A DNA stretch of 64,000 bases from Devosia lucknowensis (GTDB taxonomy: Bacteria; Pseudomonadota; Alphaproteobacteria; Rhizobiales; Devosiaceae), in assembly GCF_900177655.1 (NCBI RefSeq), contig NZ_FXWK01000001.1:310001-374000 (forward strand), read 5' to 3'. The notes beneath the pieces were generated by a model. That model was not told the DNA's origin. It searched no databases and saw only the letters and a program-made list of their open reading frames with translations. Shown piece by piece: positions 27,519 through 36,574 of the stretch. Positions within the stretch are counted from its first letter, which is position 1; each line of letters begins with the position of its first letter. Both the position numbers and the translations under genes were made by a program.

Positions 27519-28552
27519 TGCGGGGTCTCGTGCTGGTCGCCGCCATGGCCCTCGCCTCCGTCTCCGCCGTGCACGGCGCCCAGCAGGGCTCCGTGACCGC
27601 CGACGAATGGGCGGCCTATCGCAACGCTTTCGTCAGCGAGGGGCGCGTCATCGACACGGCCAACGGCAATATCTCGCACAGCGAAGGGCAGGGTTACGGC
27701 CTGATCCTCTCCTACCTGGCGGGTGACGCGCAGAGCTTTGCCGATATCTGGGCCTTCACCCAGAATGAACTGATGATCCGCGATGACGGGCTGGTGGCCT
27801 GGAAATGGGACCCCGACGCCACGCCCAACGTCACGGACAGCAATAATGCCAGCGACGGCGATATCCTCATCGCCTACGGCCTCGCGCTGGCCGGGGAAGG
27901 CTGGGACGAGCCCGTCTATGTCCATGCTGCCCGCAGCATTGCCGACGCAGTGGGCGAAACCTCGACCCTGCGCTGGCGCGGCCGCGACGTGCTGCTGCCG
28001 GGCGCCTTCGGCTTTGGCCGCGAGGACCAGGAAGATGGTCCGATCGTCAACCTCTCCTACTGGGTGTTCGAGGCTTTCCCGACCCTCTCGCGCCTCGCGC
28101 CACAGACCGACTGGGAAAGCATCGCCCAGGCCGGACGGCGCCTCATCAACGAGGCGCGGATCGGGCCCATGGAATTGCCGACCGACTGGCTGTCGCTGCG
28201 GGGTGCCGAACCCGCGCCCGCCAAGGGTTTCCCGGCCGAGTTCAGCTACAACAGTATCCGCATCCCGCTTTATCTGCTGCGCGGCGGCACCACCGAGCCG
28301 GCCTTGCTGCGCCAGTTCGTGGCCCCGTTGAGCGGCGATGGCGCCGGCACCGTGGCCGTGGAGTCCGGCCGAATGGTCGATCCCCTGCAGGAACCAGGGT
28401 ACCGCATCATCGGCGCCGCCTTGAGCTGCATTCTCGATGGCCAGAAAGTCGATCCGGCGCTGCAGGGCTTTTCGCCGCAAAGTTACTACGGCTCGACGCT
28501 GCATCTGCTTACACTGTCCTTCCTGCGTGAAAGCGCACCAAATTGTCTCTGA
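27518..28552 (+). CDS. bcsZ: Periplasmic endoglucanase, glycoside hydrolase family 8
   Basis: The 344-residue protein starts MRGLVLVAAMALASVSAVHGA, a signal peptide. The GH8 general acid is Glu56 in SEGQGYG, equivalent to Glu55 of E. coli BcsZ. The substrate-binding Asp lies in ASDGDILIAYGLAL (113-115). The enzyme cleaves beta-1,4-glucan in the periplasm and affects the amount and form of exported cellulose. The start codon shares one base with the bcsB stop (TGATG). Confidence 0.94.
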   Translation: MRGLVLVAAMALASVSAVHGAQQGSVTADEWAAYRNAFVSEGRVIDTANGNISHSEGQGYGLILSYLAGDAQSFADIWAFTQNELMIRDDGLVAWKWDPDATPNVTDSNNASDGDILIAYGLALAGEGWDEPVYVHAARSIADAVGETSTLRWRGRDVLLPGAFGFGREDQEDGPIVNLSYWVFEAFPTLSRLAPQTDWESIAQAGRRLINEARIGPMELPTDWLSLRGAEPAPAKGFPAEFSYNSIRIPLYLLRGGTTEPALLRQFVAPLSGDGAGTVAVESGRMVDPLQEPGYRIIGAALSCILDGQKVDPALQGFSPQSYYGSTLHLLTLSFLRESAPNCL

Positions 28553-28560
28553 GGCCACCC

Positions 28561-30555
28561 ATGACCATCCATGCACGCTGCATAATCGTCGGTCTGTTCG
28601 CCGGTCTTTCGATGACCGCTGCGCCATTGGCCCAGCAGGCGACTCCGACCCCGGAACTGTCGCAGGCCGCGCCGCCGGCAGCGAGCCCGGTGGTGGATGA
28701 GAGCGCGCTGCGCTATTTCGCGCGGCAGGGCGACGAGCGGCGCCTGCAGGCAGAGATCGCGCGCCTTTCGGCGATCTATCCCGGCTGGGTGCCGCCCGCC
28801 GATCCGCTGAACGGCGACACCGGTGTCGACGAGAACCTGCAGCACATGTGGGACCTCTACGGGCAGGGCGACCTTGCCGGCGTGCAGGCCGAGATCGATG
28901 CACGCATGGCCGCAACCCCGGATTGGCGTCCGCCGCAGGACCTGCTCGATGCCTTGTCCACCGGTAGCGCAGCGGCCGAAATCCGCGCCGCCGCGACGGT
29001 GCAGGACTATGATACGGTGATCCGCGTTGCCGCCAACCACCCCGATATTCTTGTCTGCACCAATGTCGACCTGCTCTGGTCACTGGCCGAGGCCTTCGTC
29101 GATACCGGCAGCGAGCCGCGCGCGGTCGATGCCTATAGCTTCGTGCTACAGAACTGCCCGACCGCACCGGAGCGGCTGGCCACGATGCAGAAGGCCCGCA
29201 CCCTGCTGTCGCCCGCCGACATGGACACGCTGTTCAGCTTCGAGCGCGACGACGAGTTCGCGCCAATCCGTGTCGATCAGGCCCGCCAGTCCGTGGCCGA
29301 CTACCTCAATGGCGTGTCGCGCCAGGTCGATCCGGATGCGGTGACCCTGATCGAGAGCGCGATCGCTGCCGCGCCCACGACCGACGACCTGCGTCTGCTC
29401 GGCTATTACGAACTGCAGGCCAACCGCGCGCGGCAGGCCCGCGACCTGTTCCAGAAGGCGGTGGACATCGACCCCACGCCCGACAGCCTGGGCGCCTTGG
29501 CGCGCGCCATGGTGCAACTGCGGCAGCTGACCGAGGCAGAGGAACTTCTGGCCGAACACCGGTTCGAAAGCGACGAATTGCAGGCACAGTATCTGGCCCT
29601 GGCCAATTCGCTGCTGGCCGGCAATCCGCCGCGCCGCCTCACGCCCGAAGTGCTCGACCGCATCATCGAGGCGATCAACGATTCCCAGGATGCCGATGCG
29701 GCTCAGGCACTCGGCTGGTATGCGTTCAACTTCGGCCAGACGCAGACCGCCGCGCGCTGGTTCCTGAAGGCGCTCGAGTTCAATCCCAACTTCGAGCCCG
29801 CGGCCTATGGCCTGCTGGTCTCCAGCCAGAAACTGCAGGATCGCGCCCGGGTGCGCGAGATCATCCGCCAGTGGGGCTCCCTCTCCCCGCGGATCGAACA
29901 GTTCGGCAAACCGGGCGCTCCGACCGACGCACCCGTGATCACCACAATTCCCGAGCCGCAGCTGGTACCGATGCGCTATCGCTTCGACCAGGGGCCGCGG
30001 CTGATGCTGGTGGCTTCGCAGACCCCCGACCAGCTACGCGCCTACGAACAGTGTGGCCAGTACATTCCGGCCGAGAACTTCAGCGGCGCCCAGGCTCTGG
30101 GGCGCGCGTGGTGCCTGATGGATCTCGATCGCGCCACCGAAGCCGAACAGCTTTTCCAGCGTGCCATTCTGGCGCCATCGGAAGCGACGCGCACCGAGGC
30201 CTATTATGGACTGACCCTGGCGCTGCTCCGCCTTGGCCTCATCGAGGAAGCGGCGGTGGCCGCATCGGCCATGCCGCAGACGCCGGAGCGCGTGCATGAA
30301 ATGCAGATCGCCATCCTCGCCGATACGGCGGTGACCTATTACCAGATCGGCCGCTACGACGAGGTGCTGCAACTGCTCGATCAGCGCGCCACCCTCGCCC
30401 CCGAACAGAACGACCTCCTGACCATCAGGGCCTGGAGCTACTACCATCTCGGCAGGCTGCGCGAAGCCCGCCAGATCTTCGCCGCTGTTGCTGCCACTGG
30501 TTATTCCGAGGCCCAGCGTGGTCTGGATGCGCTTCAGGCGCGCGGGTTCCAATAG
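28561..30555 (+). CDS. Exported TPR protein of the cellulose operon
   Basis: The 664-residue protein has a signal peptide (MTIHARCIIVGLFAGLSMTAAPLA) and then helical repeats through most of its length. Recognisable TPR-like units include LLGYYELQANRARQARDLFQKAVDIDP, TAARWFLKALEFNPNF and AEQLFQRAILAP. It occupies the place of BcsC, whose N-terminal part is a periplasmic TPR scaffold. Unlike BcsC (about 1150 residues) it has no C-terminal outer-membrane beta-barrel: the last residues still form a helical repeat (ARQIFAAVAATGYSEAQRGLDALQ). It is 8 bases after bcsZ. It may scaffold the periplasmic export path, with the outer membrane pore coming from another gene. Confidence 0.8.
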   Translation: MTIHARCIIVGLFAGLSMTAAPLAQQATPTPELSQAAPPAASPVVDESALRYFARQGDERRLQAEIARLSAIYPGWVPPADPLNGDTGVDENLQHMWDLYGQGDLAGVQAEIDARMAATPDWRPPQDLLDALSTGSAAAEIRAAATVQDYDTVIRVAANHPDILVCTNVDLLWSLAEAFVDTGSEPRAVDAYSFVLQNCPTAPERLATMQKARTLLSPADMDTLFSFERDDEFAPIRVDQARQSVADYLNGVSRQVDPDAVTLIESAIAAAPTTDDLRLLGYYELQANRARQARDLFQKAVDIDPTPDSLGALARAMVQLRQLTEAEELLAEHRFESDELQAQYLALANSLLAGNPPRRLTPEVLDRIIEAINDSQDADAAQALGWYAFNFGQTQTAARWFLKALEFNPNFEPAAYGLLVSSQKLQDRARVREIIRQWGSLSPRIEQFGKPGAPTDAPVITTIPEPQLVPMRYRFDQGPRLMLVASQTPDQLRAYEQCGQYIPAENFSGAQALGRAWCLMDLDRATEAEQLFQRAILAPSEATRTEAYYGLTLALLRLGLIEEAAVAASAMPQTPERVHEMQIAILADTAVTYYQIGRYDEVLQLLDQRATLAPEQNDLLTIRAWSYYHLGRLREARQIFAAVAATGYSEAQRGLDALQARGFQ

Positions 30556-30678
30556 TCGATTAACCGACAATCCGGTCTCTTGTTCGCTTTATCTTCAGGC
30601 GTGCTAATCAGAGCTCATGGGTAAGTTCGGAAGAACTTGTACCAATTGTTCAAAAATTGATTTGTGCTGGAGACAACT

Positions 30679-31578
30679 TTGTCGAAGCGAGTGAGAACTG
30701 CAGTGTTCCCGGTTGCCGGTCTTGGAACCCGTTTCCTGCCGGCCACGAAGGCCATGCCAAAGGAAATGCTCCCGGTCGTCGACAGGCCGCTGATCCAGTA
30801 TGCGGTGGACGAAGCGCGCGAAGCCGGCATCGAGCACTTTGTCTTCGTCACCGGTCGCAACAAGGGTGTGATCGAAGACCATTTCGACAAGCAGTTCGAG
30901 CTGGAAGCGACCCTTGCCGCCCGCGGCAAGGCCGCTGCGCTGGGTGAACTCAGCCGCGACCTGCCTTCGGCCGGCCGGACCAGCTTCACCCGCCAGCAGG
31001 AGCCGCTGGGCCTGGGCCATGCCGTCTGGTGCGCGCGCGATATCGTGGGCGACAACCCCTTCGCGCTGCTGCTGCCTGACATGCTGTTCCAGAGCAAGCC
31101 CGGTGTGCTCAAGCAGATGATGGATGCCTATGACGATGTCGGCGGCAATGTCATCGCCGTCGAGGAAGTGCCGATGCAGGATGTGTCGTCCTATGGCGTC
31201 GTTGCACGCGGGGCAGGGACCGACCGCAGCTTCGCCATCAGTGGCATGGTCGAAAAGCCCAAGCCTGATATGGCGCCGTCCAATCTGATCATCTCGGGAC
31301 GATACATTCTCCAGCCGCAGGTCTTCGACCTGATCTCCACCCAGACCAAGGGCGCGGGCGGCGAGATCCAATTGACCGATGCCATGCTCAAGCTTCTCGA
31401 AACCCAGCGCTTCACAGGCGTCAAATATGCCGGGCGCAGCTTCGACTGCGGCTCCAAGGTCGGGTTCCTGACCGCCAATATTGCCTTCGCGCTGGACCGC
31501 GATGACGTCCGCGACGACTTCCTCACAGCCGTCGACGGCTTGGGCCTCCTGTCCACGCCATCCCGCCGCTCGGCCTGA
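30679..31578 (+). CDS. galU: UTP--glucose-1-phosphate uridylyltransferase
   Basis: The enzyme makes UDP-glucose, the substrate of BcsA. The sequence KRVRTAVFPVAGLGTRFLPATKAMPKEMLPVVDRP is the GalU nucleotide-binding signature and falls within the first 40 residues. FVTGRNKGVIEDHF, EEVPMQDVSSYGVV and GRYILQP are also typical. I place the start at TTG 30679 (MSKRVR...), because a GGAGA ribosome site lies 5 bases upstream and the family begins there. GTG 30664 would add 5 residues. It follows the TPR gene by 123 bases on the same strand, so precursor supply is probably coupled to cellulose synthesis. Confidence 0.95.
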   Translation: MSKRVRTAVFPVAGLGTRFLPATKAMPKEMLPVVDRPLIQYAVDEAREAGIEHFVFVTGRNKGVIEDHFDKQFELEATLAARGKAAALGELSRDLPSAGRTSFTRQQEPLGLGHAVWCARDIVGDNPFALLLPDMLFQSKPGVLKQMMDAYDDVGGNVIAVEEVPMQDVSSYGVVARGAGTDRSFAISGMVEKPKPDMAPSNLIISGRYILQPQVFDLISTQTKGAGGEIQLTDAMLKLLETQRFTGVKYAGRSFDCGSKVGFLTANIAFALDRDDVRDDFLTAVDGLGLLSTPSRRSA

Positions 31579-31640
31579 CGGCCTCATCGTCCCGCCCGGC
31601 CGGTTCGGATCGGCGGGGCAGGGCTGCATGGCAAACAAAA

Positions 31641-31668
31641 ACCCCGGCCTCGCGAGAAGCCGGGGTTG
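31641..31668 (-). terminator. Rho-independent terminator of tRNA-Pro
   Basis: A 9-bp perfect stem (AACCCCGGC / GCCGGGGTT) is followed, on the minus strand, by a T-rich run (TTTTTGTTTG on that strand). It starts 3 bases after the CCA end of the tRNA-Pro gene. It may also slow transcripts arriving from galU, though no T-run follows on the plus strand. Confidence 0.85.
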
Positions 31669-31671
31669 ATT

Positions 31672-31748
31672 GGTCGGAGTAGAGTGATTCGAACACTCGA
31701 CCCCCTGCTCCCGAAGCAGGTGCGCTACCAGGCTGCGCTATACTCCGT
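31672..31748 (-). tRNA. tRNA-Pro (anticodon CGG)
   Basis: The 77-nt cloverleaf is read on the minus strand. The acceptor stem CGGAGTA pairs with TACTCCG, the D arm is GCGCAGCCTGGTAGCGC, and the anticodon stem CCTGC/GCAGG carries loop TTCGGGA (anticodon CGG). The T arm is GAGTGTTCGAATCACTC, and the 3' CCA is encoded. It reads the CCG proline codon, frequent in this high-GC genome. Confidence 0.97.
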
Positions 31749-31919
31749 CAGACACGCGACATTTCGGGAAGTTCCAGGCGGAAATAACTCCGCCCCGTCG
31801 CGATGTGGCGGCTTTATAGCTTTGGCGATGGCACTGTTCAAGCGGTTCTCACAACCTTTTATCGCCCGCCAGAGATCGAGTTGCGTGGCGCCAGCGAACC
31901 GTGTAGGAACCGCCGCAGT

Positions 31920-31994
31920 TGGGGTGTCGCCAAGTGGTAAGGCACCGGTTTTTGGTACCGGCATTCCTAGGTTCGAATCCTAGCACCCCAGCCA
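31920..31994 (+). tRNA. tRNA-Gln (anticodon TTG)
   Basis: The 75-nt cloverleaf has acceptor stem TGGGGTG with CACCCCA, discriminator G and encoded CCA. The D arm is GCCAAGTGGTAAGGC and the anticodon stem CCGGT/ACCGG has loop TTTTGGT (anticodon TTG). The T arm is CTAGGTTCGAATCCTAG. It is divergent from tRNA-Pro, with a 171-bp gap holding both promoters. Confidence 0.97.
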
Positions 31995-32087
31995 TTTCCC
32001 GACACTACTCTGTCCGCCCGCGAATACCTGCGACGATTGCGCTTCAGGACCGCGACGGCGCGAGGACCTTAACGCAACTCGCCAAAA

Positions 32088-34259
32088 TCAGGTCAAAACG
32101 GCGCTGTTGCGAACTGAGCCGACGGGGTCCTGCGATTTCGACGTATGCATGGTGACTTGCGGGAACGGGATGACGATGCCGCGCTGGTCGAACACCTGCT
32201 TCACGAATTCATTGAACGCGCGTCCTGCCGCCCATTGCGAACCGGGCAGGGTTTTGACCCGGGCCCGGACGACCACGGCCGACTCGAGAAATGCCGTGAT
32301 GCCGTGCATCTCGAGCGGGCCGAGGACATGGTCGCGATGCTCCGTTTCCATCAGCAGGTCATAGGCGTCCTCGATGGCCTGTTTGGCGACGCCGATATCG
32401 GTATCGTAGGCCACGCGAATTTCGGCCAGATGATAGGCGAAGTCCTTGTTGCTGTTCGATACCTGGTCGACCGAGGAGAACGGAATGAGGTGCAGTGTTC
32501 CGGACAGGTCACGGATCGATACCGACCGGATGGTCAATCGCTCGACCACGCCGGATTTGCCACCTGCTTCGACGACGTCCCCTTCGTTCATCACGTTTTC
32601 GAGCTGGATGAACGCACCGGTGATGATGTCCTGAACGAATTTCTGCGCACCGAAGCCGATGGCCAGCCCGAGAACGCCGGCACCTGCAAGCAGCGGAGCG
32701 ATGTTGACGCCGATCTGGGCCAGGGCCAGCATGCTGACAAACACCACCAGCGTGATCGTCATGGCATTCTTGAACAGCGACAGCAGCGTCTTTTCGCGCG
32801 CCGTCGGGATCGTGCCGTAGTTCGGATTGAGCCGATATTCCACCCAGGACGAGGTGGCCACGTGAATGGCGAAGCCGATGAGGATCACGGCCAGCGCCGA
32901 GATGATGGAGCCTGCCGTATGCTGGCCGGCCTCGGAACTGATCCAGCCGACAAAATCGAAGAGCGACCAGGCCTGCGCTGCGGTCAGCAGCACCGCTGCC
33001 AAGGCAATGATCCGTACGGTTTGGAGCACCTTTGGGACGAAGGCGTGCAGGCGCCGTTCCAGCAGGGGAAGGCGCTCCTTGACGTCAGATGGAAGGCGCA
33101 GCCCGGCATTGACGAAACGGGCGATGAACCCGACAGCGAGGAGCGCCACCACCACCGCGACAATGGTCTGGAGGGTTGCCGCCACGATGAAGGGCAGCGC
33201 CTGCGCGGGGTTGGCGAGCCACGCAACGAACAGGGCGCCGAGATAGGTGATGGCCAGAATGTGCCAGTACCGCGCGAGGGGCAGAATGATCTGCGCCAAA
33301 CCTTCGCGCCGGTTCTTGTCGACGACGGCCGATAAAAGCGCTCGGACCTGATCCTTGTTCTGCAGCACCACTAGGATCCCGATGGTGGTGAGGGTGGCAA
33401 CGACCAGCACCTCGACGGACGAGGCCAAAACGACCGAGACATTGGTCGCAAGAATGGGCACCACGAAGAGAAACGTGTAGCCCACGAGCGATAGCACGCG
33501 GGAAAGCCAGAACGACCAGTAATTGGCGCTCGTATCGCCCATCGGCAGAATGCGGATGGCGGAATGGCGCGGCATCAGCACCGCCCGCATGCCGACCTTG
33601 AGCAGTTCCACAAACAGGAAGGCGTTCAGCAGCAGGGGCTGGTTGATGCCCAGTCGCCCACTGCCGCCATTCGCAATCAGCATGGCGACCAGATATCCGG
33701 CCGCCCATGCCAGTATGACCGGGATCAGATCGATCACGACCGCGGCCAGCAGGCTGGTGGCTTTCCGCAGCCAGCGCGCGCCGTCGCGTTGATGTGCCGC
33801 TTTGCCCGATAACCAGGCGGCCGGAAGCTTGAGCAGCAACAGGACCCCGAAAATCGTGGCGCCGACACGAACAATATCGAATGTCACGCTGCGAAGCTGG
33901 TCCGACCCGGTGCCAGACAGACCGCGCGCAACGTCGTCGACCACATCCCCGACCGATTGCACGCTGGCAGAAACGCCCTCGGCGGCGCCGCGGGTGAACT
34001 CGGCCACCTGCTGCGCAATGGTCGTGTCCGATGTTTCATCGGCCGAAGAGCGCTCCACCTCCGCAAGGGCATTGGCGCGGACACGGGCCAGCAAAGCGGC
34101 GCCTGCAGGGTCCGCCTCGATGATGTCGATCAAGGCGTCGAGGCCCTGTGTCTGCGCCGGCGCTTCGGCTTGGGCCGGCTCCGTCGTGGGTTGCGCCTGT
34201 GCGCTGGCCTGGGGAACGAGAATGGCGAATATGACGAGGGCATAGGCCAAGAGGCGCAT
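32088..34259 (-). CDS. Large MscS-family mechanosensitive channel (YbiO-like)
   Basis: The 723-residue protein starts with a signal peptide (MRLLAYALVIFAILVPQASA). A periplasmic helical region (to about residue 130) is followed by about eight to ten hydrophobic segments and the MscS core near residues 520-700. The pore helix is AGAGVLGLAIGFGAQKFVQD, followed by GAFIQLENVMNEGDVVEAGGKSGVVERLTIRSVSIRD of the beta domain. Such channels release small solutes, ectoines included, on hypo-osmotic shock. It lies directly downstream of, and in the same orientation as, the ect-ehu series, which makes a role in osmoprotectant efflux plausible. Confidence 0.92.
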   Translation of the reverse strand: MRLLAYALVIFAILVPQASAQAQPTTEPAQAEAPAQTQGLDALIDIIEADPAGAALLARVRANALAEVERSSADETSDTTIAQQVAEFTRGAAEGVSASVQSVGDVVDDVARGLSGTGSDQLRSVTFDIVRVGATIFGVLLLLKLPAAWLSGKAAHQRDGARWLRKATSLLAAVVIDLIPVILAWAAGYLVAMLIANGGSGRLGINQPLLLNAFLFVELLKVGMRAVLMPRHSAIRILPMGDTSANYWSFWLSRVLSLVGYTFLFVVPILATNVSVVLASSVEVLVVATLTTIGILVVLQNKDQVRALLSAVVDKNRREGLAQIILPLARYWHILAITYLGALFVAWLANPAQALPFIVAATLQTIVAVVVALLAVGFIARFVNAGLRLPSDVKERLPLLERRLHAFVPKVLQTVRIIALAAVLLTAAQAWSLFDFVGWISSEAGQHTAGSIISALAVILIGFAIHVATSSWVEYRLNPNYGTIPTAREKTLLSLFKNAMTITLVVFVSMLALAQIGVNIAPLLAGAGVLGLAIGFGAQKFVQDIITGAFIQLENVMNEGDVVEAGGKSGVVERLTIRSVSIRDLSGTLHLIPFSSVDQVSNSNKDFAYHLAEIRVAYDTDIGVAKQAIEDAYDLLMETEHRDHVLGPLEMHGITAFLESAVVVRARVKTLPGSQWAAGRAFNEFVKQVFDQRGIVIPFPQVTMHTSKSQDPVGSVRNSAVLT

Positions 34260-34322
34260 CGGCGCTCCTTCACGAATACTGAGAGCAGCCCCGCAGACGG
34301 CGCCATACGCTCGGACTTGGAA

Positions 34323-34348
34323 TGGAGGCCGGATTCTCCCGGCCTCCA
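34323..34348 (-). terminator. Hairpin after ehuA
   Basis: A 10-bp perfect stem (TGGAGGCCGG / CCGGCCTCCA) with a 6-nt loop lies 6 bases after the ehuA stop. There is no clear T-run on the minus strand, so it may act as a weak terminator or an mRNA 3' stabiliser at the end of the ect-ehu transcript. Confidence 0.5.
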
Positions 34349-34354
34349 GGGTGA

Positions 34355-35131
34355 TTACTGATCCAGCACGGCCGAGAGGAATTCGCGGGTGCGGTCCTCG
34401 CTGGGATCGGTGAACAGTTCCTCGGGCGTGCCCTCTTCGCGGATCTTGCCCCGGTCGAAGAAGCAGACGCGATCGGAAATCTCGCGGGCGAAACGCATTT
34501 CGTGGGTCACCAGGAGCATCGTGAGGTCGTGCTCGTCCGCCAGCTTGCCGATGACATTGAGCACTTCGCCGACCAGTTCGGGATCGAGCGCCGAGGTCGG
34601 TTCGTCAAACAGCAGGATGCTCGGGCGCATGGCCAGTGCCCTCGCGATACCGACGCGCTGCTTCTGTCCGCCGGACAGCTGACTGGGAAACTTCTGCGCC
34701 TGATCGGCGAGGCCGACGAGTTCGAGTAATTCTTCGCCGCGCTGGCGCGCTTCGGCCTTGGAGAGGCCCAGCACCTTGACCGGCGCCTCGGTGATATTGC
34801 GCAAGACGCTCATATGCGGAAAGAGGTTGAAGTGCTGGAACACCATGCCGAGCTTGCCGCGCATCTTGCGCAGGTGCTTCTCACTGGCAGGCTTGAGGCT
34901 GCCGTCGCCGGAGTTTTCGTGCCAGAGCGGTTCGCCGTCGACGGTGACGCTGCCGCCGTCGATCCCCTCGAGCGTCATCAGGATGCGCAGCACCGTCGAC
35001 TTGCCCGAGCCCGACGGCCCGATGATCGAAACCTTCTCGCCGCGCTTCACCGAGAAATCGAGTTTGTTGAGAACAGTAAGGTCTCCAAAGCGCTTCTCGA
35101 CCTTGTCGAACCGAATGATGTCTTCGCTCAT
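34355..35131 (-). CDS. ehuA: Ectoine/hydroxyectoine ABC transporter ATP-binding protein
   Basis: The 258-residue ATPase is of the polar amino acid importer type. It has Walker [10 protein letters not shown], the Q-loop in [14 protein letters not shown], signature [15 protein letters not shown], Walker [15 protein letters not shown] and the H-loop [15 protein letters not shown]. The long insertion between Walker A and the Q-loop ([21 protein letters not shown]) is characteristic of EhuA. The start at 35131 overlaps the ehuD stop by 4 bases (ATGA). It energises uptake of ectoine and hydroxyectoine with EhuBCD. Confidence 0.93.
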   Translation of the reverse strand: MSEDIIRFDKVEKRFGDLTVLNKLDFSVKRGEKVSIIGPSGSGKSTVLRILMTLEGIDGGSVTVDGEPLWHENSGDGSLKPASEKHLRKMRGKLGMVFQHFNLFPHMSVLRNITEAPVKVLGLSKAEARQRGEELLELVGLADQAQKFPSQLSGGQKQRVGIARALAMRPSILLFDEPTSALDPELVGEVLNVIGKLADEHDLTMLLVTHEMRFAREISDRVCFFDRGKIREEGTPEELFTDPSEDRTREFLSAVLDQ

Positions 35132-35820
35132 TTGAGGGGGATTCCTTGCTTGGGCAGCCACGTATCGAGCAGGCGCACGCCCCCCGACGCGATCAGCGTC
35201 AGGATGAGATAGATCGCGCCCACCATGGACAGCGGGATGAGATAGTCGAAGGTCCGGTCACCCACGATCTTGGCGACGTTGAGCATTTCGAGCACCGTCA
35301 CGACCGAGAGGATCGGGACGTCCTTCATGATCGAGACCAGGTAATTGCCCATGGCCGGAACGATGCGCGGAATGGCTTGGGGTACGATGATATGGGTAAA
35401 GGTGCGCCCGGCAGTGAGATTGAGCGCCCGCGCCGCTTCGCGCTGGTCTGCGCCGACGGCTTCCAGCCCGCCCCGATAAACCTCGGCCGTATAGGCACTG
35501 TACTGGATGCCCAGCGCCAGGGCGCCGGTCATGAAGGCCGGCAGCACGATGCCGTATTCGGGCAGCACGTAGTAGAGGAAGAACAATTGCACGAGCAGAG
35601 GCGTATCGCGGATGAATTCCGTGATCACGCGCGCCGGCCAGGCGATAAAGGGAAAGGGCAGGCCTTTGAGCACCGCCCAGACCAGACCCAAGACCAGGGC
35701 GAGGACGAAGCCCAGGCTTGCCGCCTGTATAGTGACCACCAGCCCCGTCAACAGGATCGGCAGGATCGAGATGGCAAAGGCCAGTGGGCTCGAGAGGTCC
35801 CATTCGTAACCAAATAGCAT
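35128..35820 (-). CDS. ehuD: Ectoine/hydroxyectoine ABC transporter permease EhuD
   Basis: The 230-residue inner membrane permease of the HisM/GlnP family has about five membrane segments. The ATPase-contact EAA loop is [27 protein letters not shown]. The N-terminus [21 protein letters not shown] and [19 protein letters not shown] are typical. It is 3 bases after ehuC and overlaps ehuA. With EhuC it forms the heterodimeric channel. Confidence 0.92.
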   Translation of the reverse strand: MLFGYEWDLSSPLAFAISILPILLTGLVVTIQAASLGFVLALVLGLVWAVLKGLPFPFIAWPARVITEFIRDTPLLVQLFFLYYVLPEYGIVLPAFMTGALALGIQYSAYTAEVYRGGLEAVGADQREAARALNLTAGRTFTHIIVPQAIPRIVPAMGNYLVSIMKDVPILSVVTVLEMLNVAKIVGDRTFDYLIPLSMVGAIYLILTLIASGGVRLLDTWLPKQGIPLK

Positions 35821-35823
35821 GGG

Positions 35824-36498
35824 TCAGCTCCTCGCCGTGCGCCAGCGGCTCACGCGAATTTCGAGCAGGCGCATCATGGCTGTCAGCACCAGCGCCATGC
35901 CGAAATAGGTCAGCAGCAGCATGGAATAGATGGTCGTGCTGTCCTGGGTGAAGTTGCGGATCTGCTCGGCGCGGAAGGCCAGATCACCCAGGCTGATCAG
36001 CGAAACCAGCGCCGTGTCCTTGAGATTTTGCACGGCCAGGTTGCCGAAGGATGGCATCATTTCGGGCACGGCCTGCGGAATGGTAACGGTCCACAGCGTC
36101 TGGCGCGGCGTGAAATTGAGTGCCCGCGCAGCCTCATGCTGGTCCTTGTGAACGGACTGAATGGCGCCACGCACCACTTCGGCTCCATAGGCCCCGATAT
36201 TGAGGCTGAGGGCCATGATGCCCGCGACCAGGGGCGGCAGCCGGAGATCGATCCCCATCGCCATGCCGGCGATCGGCAGCGCGAAATAAAGCCAAAACAA
36301 CTGCACCAGGAGCGACGTCCCGCGAAACACCTCGATATAGGTGATGGCCAGTGCGCGCACGGCTCCATTGCGGCTGATCTTGCCAATGCCTGCGGCAAAG
36401 GCCAGGGTCGCGCCGAAAATGGTGGAGAGCACCGTCAACTGTACGGTGACCCAAGCCCCTTCCATGAGGGGGCCGAAATATTCGGTCCAATGCATCAT
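35824..36498 (-). CDS. ehuC: Ectoine/hydroxyectoine ABC transporter permease EhuC
   Basis: The 224-residue permease of the polar amino acid type starts MMHWTEYFGPLMEGAWVTVQL. It has FRGTSLLVQLFWLYFALPI in the middle and the EAA loop HEAARALNFTPRQTLWTVTIPQAVPEM. About five membrane segments are visible. A start one codon later (36495) is possible. It is paired with ehuD and separated from ehuB by a 76-base gap with a strong hairpin. Confidence 0.92.
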   Translation of the reverse strand: MMHWTEYFGPLMEGAWVTVQLTVLSTIFGATLAFAAGIGKISRNGAVRALAITYIEVFRGTSLLVQLFWLYFALPIAGMAMGIDLRLPPLVAGIMALSLNIGAYGAEVVRGAIQSVHKDQHEAARALNFTPRQTLWTVTIPQAVPEMMPSFGNLAVQNLKDTALVSLISLGDLAFRAEQIRNFTQDSTTIYSMLLLTYFGMALVLTAMMRLLEIRVSRWRTARS

Positions 36499-36523
36499 TG
36501 GTCCTTTGATTGTTGAAACGCGT

Positions 36524-36553
36524 CTTGGGCGGGTGCCGGAACACCCGCCCAAG
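36524..36553 (-). promoter_or_regulatory. Intra-operon hairpin between ehuB and ehuC
   Basis: A 12-bp perfect stem (CTTGGGCGGGTG / CACCCGCCCAAG) with a 6-nt loop lies just after the ehuB stop, with no T-run. Hairpins in this position commonly protect the binding-protein mRNA from 3' decay, giving more EhuB than permease. Confidence 0.6.
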
Positions 36554-36574
36554 TCAGTTCATGAAGCGGAAGGA

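Noticed and set aside
31641..31668. Hairpin read as the galU terminator
   Set aside because: The T-run is on the minus-strand side and directly after tRNA-Pro. On the plus strand TTGATTGG follows, so it terminates the tRNA instead.
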